This document shows, in pieces, positions 58,876 through 64,000 of a stretch of DNA of 64,000 bases. The notes beneath the pieces are model-generated. The model searched no databases, was not told the DNA's origin, and saw nothing but the letters and a program-made list of their open reading frames with translations. The stretch is from Marinobacter maroccanus. GTDB lineage: Bacteria > Pseudomonadota > Gammaproteobacteria > Pseudomonadales > Oleiphilaceae. The stretch's first letter is position 1; every line of letters begins with the position of its first letter. Position numbers and translations under genes: made by a program. Location: the NCBI RefSeq assembly GCF_002933275.1, contig NZ_PSSX01000001.1, forward strand, positions 434,001 to 498,000. Reading direction: 5' to 3'.

Positions 58876-58950
58876 TGGCTATATGCCTACAATAACGGGC
58901 CGCTCTGACAGGAACAAGACAACAAAAGGTATGGTAGCCATTGCCTGCGA

Positions 58951-60009
58951 TTAAGCTTCGGCAATCTCCGGCGCCGCCGGTTCACGCACCTTTTCCAGAG
59001 CCGTCTCGATAACTTCCAGACCAGCGCCGGATTTATGGGCGTTTTCGCTGATATAGCGGCGGAACTGGCGACCGCCAGGCTGGCCATGGAACAGGCCCAG
59101 AAGGTGTCTGGACATGTGGGTCAGGAATACGCCCCGCTCAAGTTCGCTCTGGATAAACGGAAGCATGGCCCGAAGCGCCTGATGCCGGCTCTGCACCGGC
59201 GCAGCCTGCCCGAAAAACTCCGGGTCAACGCCCGCCAGCAGCCAGGGGTTGTGGTACGCCTCCCGGCCCAGCATCACGCCGTCGGTGTGCCTGAGGTGCT
59301 CGTGACACTCCTCGAAGGTCTTGATTCCGCCGTTGATGATGATCTCCAGGTGCGGGTATTTCGCTTTCAGCCGGTAAACCCAGTCGTATTTCAACGGTGG
59401 GACCTCCCGGTTTTCCTTGGGGCTCAGGCCCTCAAGAATCGCGATCCGGGCGTGCACGATAAATGTCCGGCAGCCAGCTTCCGACACTTTTTCAACGAAT
59501 TCGCAGAGATCGTCCCAGGACTCACGCCCATCAATGCCGATCCGGTGCTTCACCGTGACCGGTAGATCGGTTGCCTCAATCATGGCGTGTACGCCCTCCG
59601 CCACCTTGTCCGGGTGGCCCATCAGGCAAGCGCCAATCATGTTGTTCTGAACCCGATCGCTCGGGCAACCGACATTCAGGTTGACCTCGTCGAAACCGAA
59701 CTTCTCAGCCAGCTTCGCACAGTGGGCAAGTTCGGCGGGGTCGCTGCCGCCAAGCTGAAGGGACAGGGGATACTCGGCCTCGTCATGGCGCAGAAAACGT
59801 GCGGTATCGCCATGAATCAACGCGCCAGTGGTAACCATCTCGGTGTAGAGCAGGGTATGCCTGCTGAGCTGGCGCGCCAGATAACGGTAATGACTGGTGG
59901 TCCAATCCATCATTGGTGCAACGCAAAACCTCCGAGACGGCCCACCGCTAGTGTTACCGCTGCTTGCCACTGAATTGCCTGCCTTTTCTGCGTCACTAAT
60001 ATAGACCAT
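58951..60009 (-). CDS. dusA: DusA, tRNA-dihydrouridine synthase A
   Basis: 352 residues. The core begins FCVAPMMDWTTSHYR near residue 28; the catalytic Cys is in NVGCPSDRVQNNMIGACLM, and HARIAILEGLSPKENREVPPL with INGGIKTFEEC is typical of DusA. It reduces uridines 20/20a of tRNA with FMN. The N-terminal ~27 residues before the core are poor in conserved positions and could have been supplied by the integrated element, since elements of this kind insert at the 5' end of dusA and rebuild the start. Confidence 0.94.
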   Translation of the reverse strand: MVYISDAEKAGNSVASSGNTSGGPSRRFCVAPMMDWTTSHYRYLARQLSRHTLLYTEMVTTGALIHGDTARFLRHDEAEYPLSLQLGGSDPAELAHCAKLAEKFGFDEVNLNVGCPSDRVQNNMIGACLMGHPDKVAEGVHAMIEATDLPVTVKHRIGIDGRESWDDLCEFVEKVSEAGCRTFIVHARIAILEGLSPKENREVPPLKYDWVYRLKAKYPHLEIIINGGIKTFEECHEHLRHTDGVMLGREAYHNPWLLAGVDPEFFGQAAPVQSRHQALRAMLPFIQSELERGVFLTHMSRHLLGLFHGQPGGRQFRRYISENAHKSGAGLEVIETALEKVREPAAPEIAEA

Positions 60010-60041
60010 TTATTGCCCGTTTTTCACCATTTTTGTAGTAT

Positions 60042-60104
60042 CGGTGCTCCAGAAGTGCTCCAGAAATCTGTTTGGAGCACCGCAACAAGGAGCGTGGAGC
60101 ACCG
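60042..60104 (+). promoter_or_regulatory. Repeat cluster at the element end, upstream of the integrase
   Basis: Two adjacent copies of the 11-mer GTGCTCCAGAA (60044-60054 and 60055-60065) and two inverted copies of the core, GGAGCACCG at 60074-60082 and 60096-60104. CGGTGCTCC (60042-60050) is an exact inverted repeat of both. The cluster lies between dusA and the integrase start, where recombinase arm sites or an integrase operator would be expected. Confidence 0.6.
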
Positions 60105-61183
60105 TGCCTACCATTACTGTCAGAACTCGTGCCGATGGTACCAAATCATACCGGGCGGCAATCCGCTTGAAGCGAAAAGGAAAGGTAGTATATCGCGAAA
60201 GCCGCACCTTTGACCGTAAGGCTTTGGCGAAAGATTGGGCAACCCGCCGTGAGTTGGAGCTTCAGGAGCCAGGTGCCATTGATAAGGTTCGTCATCGTGG
60301 TGTCACCATCGGCGATCTGATCGTGCGGTACCAGAAAGAGTTTGGCGCGGGTTTTGGGCGTAGCAAGGCCATGGATATGGAACGACTCCAGACCTATGAC
60401 CTGGCAAAGCTGGATGCCCTGGAGATCCGAAGTCAGGATTTTGTTGCGCATGTTGCGGAACGGGTGAAGACAGTGAAGCCGCAGACGGCTGCGAATGATC
60501 TGATCTGGCTGCGGGGAGTATTCAAGACTGCCCGGAGTGCATGGGGTATACCTGTTGCACTGGACGCGCTGAATGACGCGGCTGAAACCTGCCGGCGTGA
60601 GCGGCTGGTGGCAAAGCCCGCAAAACGGGATCGAAGGCCTACGCTCGGCGAGCTGGAAAAAATACTCGAGTACGGAAAGAGCACGGAGTCCCGGCGTACC
60701 GTTCGCACCGGTGATGTCATTCTATTCGCTCTATTCTCAGCTCGCCGCCAGGAGGAGATCACTCGGATCCGATGGGTTGATCTGGATAAGCGGACTCAGA
60801 GCGTTATTGTCCCCGACATGAAACACCCCAATCAGAAGAGCGGCAATCATCGCAGGGTCTACCTCACCGACGAGGCCTGGTCCATCATTCACCAGCAACC
60901 AGAAATCGATGAACGGATCTTCCCCTTCAACTCAAAATCCATCAGCGCCCGTTTCACCGAGTGGTGCAAGCTCCTTGGCATTTCTGACCTGCACTTCCAT
61001 GACCTTCGGCACGAGTGCATCAGCTGGCTGTTTGAGCGTGGGTGGGATATTCCGCGCGTGGCTGGCGTTAGCGGTCACACTACTTGGTCGTCTTTGCAGA
61101 GGTACACGCACCTGAGCCAACACGAGCCTCACGACAAATATCTCAATTGGCATTGGAGGCCGCTAGTTGGTACTTTCTCGTGA
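60104..61183 (+). CDS. Tyrosine recombinase, dusA-associated integrase type
   Basis: 359 residues from the GTG at 60104 (VPTITVRTRADGTKSYRA), which has AAGGAG 11 bases upstream; a longer frame from 60044 would run through the repeat cluster. An N-terminal SAM-like arm and core-binding region precedes the catalytic domain with Arg in FSARRQEEITRIRW, HDLRHECISW, GHTTW and Tyr in LQRYTHLS. Placed head-to-head with dusA, 95 bp away, it marks one end of an integrated element that extends to the right. Confidence 0.92.
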   Translation: MPTITVRTRADGTKSYRAAIRLKRKGKVVYRESRTFDRKALAKDWATRRELELQEPGAIDKVRHRGVTIGDLIVRYQKEFGAGFGRSKAMDMERLQTYDLAKLDALEIRSQDFVAHVAERVKTVKPQTAANDLIWLRGVFKTARSAWGIPVALDALNDAAETCRRERLVAKPAKRDRRPTLGELEKILEYGKSTESRRTVRTGDVILFALFSARRQEEITRIRWVDLDKRTQSVIVPDMKHPNQKSGNHRRVYLTDEAWSIIHQQPEIDERIFPFNSKSISARFTEWCKLLGISDLHFHDLRHECISWLFERGWDIPRVAGVSGHTTWSSLQRYTHLSQHEPHDKYLNWHWRPLVGTFS

Positions 61184-61228
61184 CAGTTCTCGAATTTGTT
61201 CGGTAGCTATCGGGTTTTACTCATGTCT

Positions 61229-61247
61229 GCGACTAAAATTTAGTTGC
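61229..61247 (+). promoter_or_regulatory. Palindromic operator candidate of the hic operon
   Basis: GCGACTAAAATTTAGTTGC is a 19-bp palindrome with a single G/T mismatch pair, centred 35 bp upstream of the hicA start. It includes TAAAAT, which could be the -10 box. HicB antitoxins of this type bind such palindromes through their ribbon-helix-helix domain to repress the operon. Confidence 0.6.
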
Positions 61248-61272
61248 ATATTTGCTGTCAGGAACTAGAATT

Positions 61273-61539
61273 GTGAGCGCAAAGGATAAGCTGAAATCAA
61301 AGTTGCGTAGCAAGCCGACTCCCAAGGATGTGAAATGGTCGGAGCTAAGAAACTTGCTGGTTTCTCTGGGTTTCGAAGAAAAGCAATGCTCAGGATCTAG
61401 GGTGCGCTTTTATAAGCCTGAGACTGACGGCGCTCCTCGGAGAATTATACGTCTCCATCGACCCCACCCTGAGCCGATCTGTGGGCCTAAATTGGTCCAA
61501 AGCGTTGCAAACTCTCTTATTGAATGGGATCTGATATGA
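61273..61539 (+). CDS. hicA: HicA-family toxin (mRNA interferase)
   Basis: 88 residues from a GTG at 61273 with AGGA nine bases upstream. HicA fold: KWSELRNLLVSLGFEEKQ, then GSRVRFYKP and RLHRPHPEPICG with the catalytic His, ending with a helix to the antitoxin. HicA cleaves mRNA when unbound. The Lys/Arg-rich N-terminal leader of ~15 residues is longer than in short HicA proteins. Overlaps hicB (ATGA). Confidence 0.88.
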   Translation: MSAKDKLKSKLRSKPTPKDVKWSELRNLLVSLGFEEKQCSGSRVRFYKPETDGAPRRIIRLHRPHPEPICGPKLVQSVANSLIEWDLI

Positions 61540-62027
61540 CTATGAGCCTTTTAAAGCATCGAGGGCAACTAGGGTCAGTTGATTTTGATTTAGATACCAA
61601 GCGCCTGTTCGGTAAGTTGATGTTTATTGACGACCTGGTCACGTATGAGGCTTCAGATCTTGAAGGCTTGGAACGCGAGTTTAGAATTTCTGTCGATGAG
61701 TATCTTGCTGATTGTGAGGAGCTCGGGGTCGCCCCGAATAAGCCCTTCAAGGGCAGCTTTAACGTCAGAGTCGGAAGTGAGCTGCATAAAAAAGTGGCTC
61801 ATCGGGCAGCTGAAACCGGCGTAGGCCTAAACGATTACGTTATCAAAGCTCTTGAGGATTCGCTTAATGGCGGATCTGTCGTTCATCATGAGCACAAGCA
61901 TACTCATGTGATTAAAGGAAGCGCTATTGTAGATTACGACTCTCCTCAACCATCTACTGGAGAATGGAAGATCTCGTCTGGAAGTGATTGGTCTTCGCGG
62001 AAAAGAGAGATTGGCTCATGTCATTGA
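61536..62027 (+). CDS. hicB: HicB-family antitoxin with C-terminal extension
   Basis: 163 residues. The HicB core (residues 1-70, FGKLMFIDDLVTYEASDLEG, then EEL-x-PNKPF) is followed by a ribbon-helix-helix DNA-binding domain (about 73-110, FNVRVGSELHKKVAHRAAE). Residues 111-163 are an extra tail, rich in His at first (VVHHEHKHTH) and ending with two Trp. Antitoxins of this class usually stop after the helix-helix, so the tail is unusual. It may be the docking segment for the chaperone encoded next. ATG at 61536 chosen for the 4-bp overlap. Confidence 0.86.
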   Translation: MTMSLLKHRGQLGSVDFDLDTKRLFGKLMFIDDLVTYEASDLEGLEREFRISVDEYLADCEELGVAPNKPFKGSFNVRVGSELHKKVAHRAAETGVGLNDYVIKALEDSLNGGSVVHHEHKHTHVIKGSAIVDYDSPQPSTGEWKISSGSDWSSRKREIGSCH

Positions 62028-62458
62028 AACTCTTTGAGAAAGCTTATCTTTACCACATAACTTACTCAAAGTTGTATGCCGAGATTCACGATCCGAATGA
62101 GGCTGACCGTGGAGGTAGAGTTTTAGTTGAGGGAGACGCTACGCCTTCTATTGAAGATAATAAACTAGTATTTGATGTCGTCCTGTCGGCAGCTTTCTAT
62201 CCCAAAGATGCCGATGTTGAGGATGAGGATTCAGTGGTAGCTGAGGCAGAGATCTGCGCCAAAGCAATTTTTCATGCTGACCGCGAATTTGGAGACGAGG
62301 AATCAGCTGCAATAGATGGCTTTAGCGCTCAGCAACGGCATAAGTTTTCGGATCGTCACTTTGCGGTCGTAGAAACAGTTCTGATGAGCAAGCTAAAGGC
62401 GCTTATGTCGGATCTGCAAATGCCTCTCGGAATACCTTTTCAGCTTACAAGATCGTGA
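62018..62458 (+). CDS. SecB-like chaperone, third gene of the hic operon
   Basis: 146 residues from ATG 62018, overlapping hicB by 10 bp. The order of segments matches SecB: an early beta strand region (YHITYSKLYAEI), NKLVFDVVLSAAF like SecB's VYEVVLRVTVTA, VVAEAEICAKAIFHAD like the strand before GIF, and a long helix ending in a P-x3-P-x-x-x-L run (MPLGIPFQL) like SecB's PQLNLAPVNF. Overall identity looks low, so this rests on pattern recognition. In TAC systems such a protein protects the antitoxin. Ends before a terminator. Confidence 0.6.
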   Translation: MSLKLFEKAYLYHITYSKLYAEIHDPNEADRGGRVLVEGDATPSIEDNKLVFDVVLSAAFYPKDADVEDEDSVVAEAEICAKAIFHADREFGDEESAAIDGFSAQQRHKFSDRHFAVVETVLMSKLKALMSDLQMPLGIPFQLTRS

Positions 62459-62499
62459 CCTCACGTTGACACTGCTGAGCAGGCACTTTGAAGTGTAAA

Positions 62500-62525
62500 A
62501 AAGGCGGCTTTTGCCGTCTTTTTTT
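62500..62525 (+). terminator. Intrinsic terminator of the hic operon
   Basis: AAAGGCGGC, TTTT loop, GCCGTCTTT with one G-T wobble, then a run of T. Placed 40 bp after the third gene. Confidence 0.92.
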
Positions 62526-62830
62526 GTGCCATTACCATCCCAGAGTGTAAAAGATTGCAAAATATAAAGTTGTCAAATTGACAATATTGATTTATTTAAA
62601 TGCTTATTATGTTGTTAATGTCATTTTAACTATTTTTACAGATCTTTGTATTTTCTGACTTTTGTTCTGACAGCCCATTCTTGACTGTTTAATAAAGTAA
62701 TTGTCTTTTCGTGCTCACACATAATATGTCAAAAAAATAACTGTCAAAACAGCGTGTTGCGTTTGCATTTGGTTCGTGTAGATTTCTCTCCAGTGGCCAC
62801 GCAAACGAATATCAACACAAGGAGTAAGTC
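62526..62830. other. AT-rich intergenic regulatory region of the element
   Basis: About 300 bp without a gene and strikingly AT-rich against the rest of the window. It holds a perfect 15-bp palindrome TTGTCAAATTGACAA (62570-62584), two direct TGTCAAAA copies 15 bp apart (62727 and 62742), other TGTCA/TGACA words, and CGTTTGC...GCAAACG inverted copies near 62760 and 62800. A possible promoter for the next gene is TTGCGT (62757) with TAGATT (62779). It looks like a repressor-controlled divergent control region, by inference. Confidence 0.5.
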
Positions 62831-63013
62831 ATGAGTAAAGAGGATTACCTGGCAGTTATCGGAGACATTGCTGATGGGGGAGCAATGCTTCAAAAGCCTG
62901 CAAGCTCCGGCATTGTTTCCGAGCGGATGGTCAACATTGCTGATTTGCTGTTTCAAGAGATTGGCGAGCTCGCCGATGCTGCCGTCCGACCCAAGCCTGA
63001 TAATGACGAGTGA
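62831..63013 (+). CDS. Small protein of 60 residues, unknown
   Basis: Starts MSKEDYLAVIGDIADGGAML after a strong AAGGAG site. Acidic, mostly helical product (VNIADLLFQEIGELADAAV). No family recognised. Its 3' third overlaps the end of the converging minus-strand gene by 83 bp, so one of the two may be shorter or not expressed; the ribosome binding site favours this one being real. Confidence 0.6.
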   Translation: MSKEDYLAVIGDIADGGAMLQKPASSGIVSERMVNIADLLFQEIGELADAAVRPKPDNDE

Positions 63014-63248
63014 TATATCGAAACATGGTGGCGGCCTCCGGGTTGTGATCTAGCTCCGCCCTGGACTCGATAGCGCACGCTGCTAATACAAAATCCCTGG
63101 CGTCATCCTCCGTGTGGGTGCCGTCAGGGACTTCCAGGCTAAACTTCGCTGACCTACGCCTATCCAGATAAAGCCGGAACTGGGCATCTTGGCAGAGCAT
63201 TGCAGCCTTCCTGGCCAGATATCCGCCTTTGGGTTTCTCGTCGCTCAT
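62931..63248 (-). CDS. Hypothetical protein of the element, 105 residues
   Basis: Begins MSDEKPKGGYLARKAAMLCQ and contains FRLYLDRRRS, PDGTHTEDDARDFVLAACAI and SRAELDHNPEAA. The style resembles small prophage early-region proteins, but I cannot name a family. It starts by ATGA overlap with the preceding gene. Last gene of the minus-strand set, converging on the small + strand gene. Confidence 0.65.
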   Translation of the reverse strand: MSDEKPKGGYLARKAAMLCQDAQFRLYLDRRRSAKFSLEVPDGTHTEDDARDFVLAACAIESRAELDHNPEAATMFRYITRHYQAWVGRQHRRARQSLETANQQC

Positions 63249-63442
63249 ATCCGTTTCTGCTTCTGGTGATACTGAATGACCAGGGACAGCTCCCGCAGGC
63301 TGATGGTGTCAATGGACTTTCCGCGCTCATCGAGTAATTCCAGAACCTCGCCCTGTTCCTCAAGGTCCATATGTTTCAGTTCCAGTGCCGGTTCCAGCAT
63401 GTCCATCGCTTGGAGCGTTTGTCGGATTTGAGAAGCTTTCAC
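63245..63442 (-). CDS. Hypothetical protein of the element, 65 residues
   Basis: Starts at a GTG (63442) preceded by AAGGAGG at eight bases and overlapping the previous stop (GTGA); a longer frame from 63496 lacks such a site. Helical and acidic: QIRQTLQAMDMLEPALELKH, then ISLRELSLVIQYHQKQ. Not recognised. Confidence 0.62.
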   Translation of the reverse strand: MKASQIRQTLQAMDMLEPALELKHMDLEEQGEVLELLDERGKSIDTISLRELSLVIQYHQKQKRI

Positions 63443-63696
63443 GGTGTGGCCTCCTTGGTCAGGTGTTCTCGGCGGGGTGTTTGCCTCTTTGAGCAATGCC
63501 CGGATGCGGGCTGTAAAAGCCGGTAGGGCCGAATCACCGCCTCAACCACCAGCATCTCCGCCTTGATCGCCTGCCGGATCCGGTGGCACCAGCGCAGTGC
63601 TACTCCGGTTATTGCCTGGCCACGGTTGGCATCGCCTACCAGTTTCTTTGCCTGGCGGTATGCCGCCCGAAGCCTGTTTAACCTCGCGGTGATCAT
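63439..63696 (-). CDS. Hypothetical basic protein of the element, 85 residues
   Basis: Strongly basic helical product (MITARLNRLRAAYRQAKKLV, then LRWCHRIRQAIKAEMLVVEA) with a charged tail. Overlaps its upstream neighbour by ATGA. May bind nucleic acid, by composition only. Confidence 0.6.
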   Translation of the reverse strand: MITARLNRLRAAYRQAKKLVGDANRGQAITGVALRWCHRIRQAIKAEMLVVEAVIRPYRLLQPASGHCSKRQTPRREHLTKEATP

Positions 63697-64000
63697 GCTG
63701 CTAACTCACTAGACTGAGTTACTGGTTGCCCGGCTCTGATTATCCTGTTCAGAGTTCGTGTATACCGGCCGATCTCGACCATCCGACTATCGAAAGCCTT
63801 TCGCGCATCGAGCTGGTTCATGTGCTCGAAAAAGTCGAGCCTCACCTCAAGCCGTGCGACGGGAATCGTCGGATCATGGGCGCCGGTGTAAGTAGCGTCT
63901 ATAGGGTTGATAACGCAATCGATAGTCTTCACGTGGCCTGACAAACGACAGAACGCATGGGCTAGATCCAGCGTGCAGATCTTGCTAGATAGGCTGAAAA
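63693..64000 (-). CDS. Hypothetical protein, 5' end beyond the window
   Basis: The frame is open to the right edge with no stop, so the gene probably starts outside; in-frame TTG (63944) and GTG (63932) starts are possible but have no clear ribosome binding site. Visible: KICTLDLAHAFCRLSGHV, CVINPIDATYTGAHDP, VARLEVRLDFFEHMNQLDA. First visible gene of the minus-strand set. Not recognised. Confidence 0.55.
   Translation of the reverse strand, partial: FSLSSKICTLDLAHAFCRLSGHVKTIDCVINPIDATYTGAHDPTIPVARLEVRLDFFEHMNQLDARKAFDSRMVEIGRYTRTLNRIIRAGQPVTQSSELAA

Noticed and set aside
60044-60103. Upstream extension of the integrase to a GTG at 60044
   Set aside because: It runs through the repeat cluster, and the GTG at 60104 has the better ribosome binding site and family-like start.

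Overview
The window is a gammaproteobacterial chromosome segment that looks like Marinobacter or a close relative. The evidence is gene content and order. The left end follows the Pseudomonas-type polar flagellar and chemotaxis order cheA-cheB-motC-motD-parC-parP-cheW-DUF2802. The right half follows the Pseudomonas order mtnP-csiV-mfd-gap-nqrABCDEF-apbE-nqrM-sthA-phosphodiesterase. Nothing in the sequence names the species, so this is an inference. No rRNA, tRNA or CRISPR array was seen.

Layout. 1-7.3 kb: end of a chemotaxis/flagellar stator operon on the + strand (CheA is cut by the left edge). 7.4-10.7 kb: an unusual pair, a GspE/PilB-type ATPase carrying an N-terminal isoaspartate-methyltransferase-like domain, followed by a MoxR-like AAA+ ATPase. 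10.7-12.4 kb: fliK and an flhB C-terminal paralogue on the minus strand. 12.5-19.8 kb: complete cytochrome c maturation operon ccmABCDEFGHI. 19.8-26.8 kb: minus-strand moxR-DUF58-DUF4381-BatA-BatB/C-BatD operon. 26.9-32.9 kb: giant NAD-glutamate dehydrogenase, beta carbonic anhydrase and a 57-residue small gene. 33-37 kb: two rRNA guanine methyltransferases (RsmC, RlmG), riboflavin synthase and a membrane protein. 37-40.3 kb: psrA with two tandem operators over its own promoter, an L,D-transpeptidase, MscS and methylthioinosine phosphorylase. 40.3-46.5 kb: csiV, mfd and a long GAPDH. 46.5-55.3 kb: the complete Na+-translocating NADH:quinone oxidoreductase operon with both maturation factors (ApbE, NqrM), then SthA. 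55.4-60.0 kb: phosphodiesterase, DAHP synthase, TerB-like, transaldolase and dusA, all minus strand.

From about 60.0 kb to the right edge lies an integrated mobile element. A tyrosine recombinase starts just upstream of the 5' end of dusA, the classic position of dusA-associated integrases. It is followed by a three-gene operon read here as a HicA toxin, a HicB antitoxin with a C-terminal tail, and a SecB-like chaperone: a tripartite toxin-antitoxin-chaperone (TAC) module behind a near-perfect palindromic operator. Beyond a terminator come an AT-rich intergenic region, a tiny + strand gene, and a tightly overlapping minus-strand set of small unrecognised genes that runs off the window. The HicAB-SecB-like operon is the best candidate for an unusual system here, followed by the methyltransferase-GspE fusion with its AAA+ partner.
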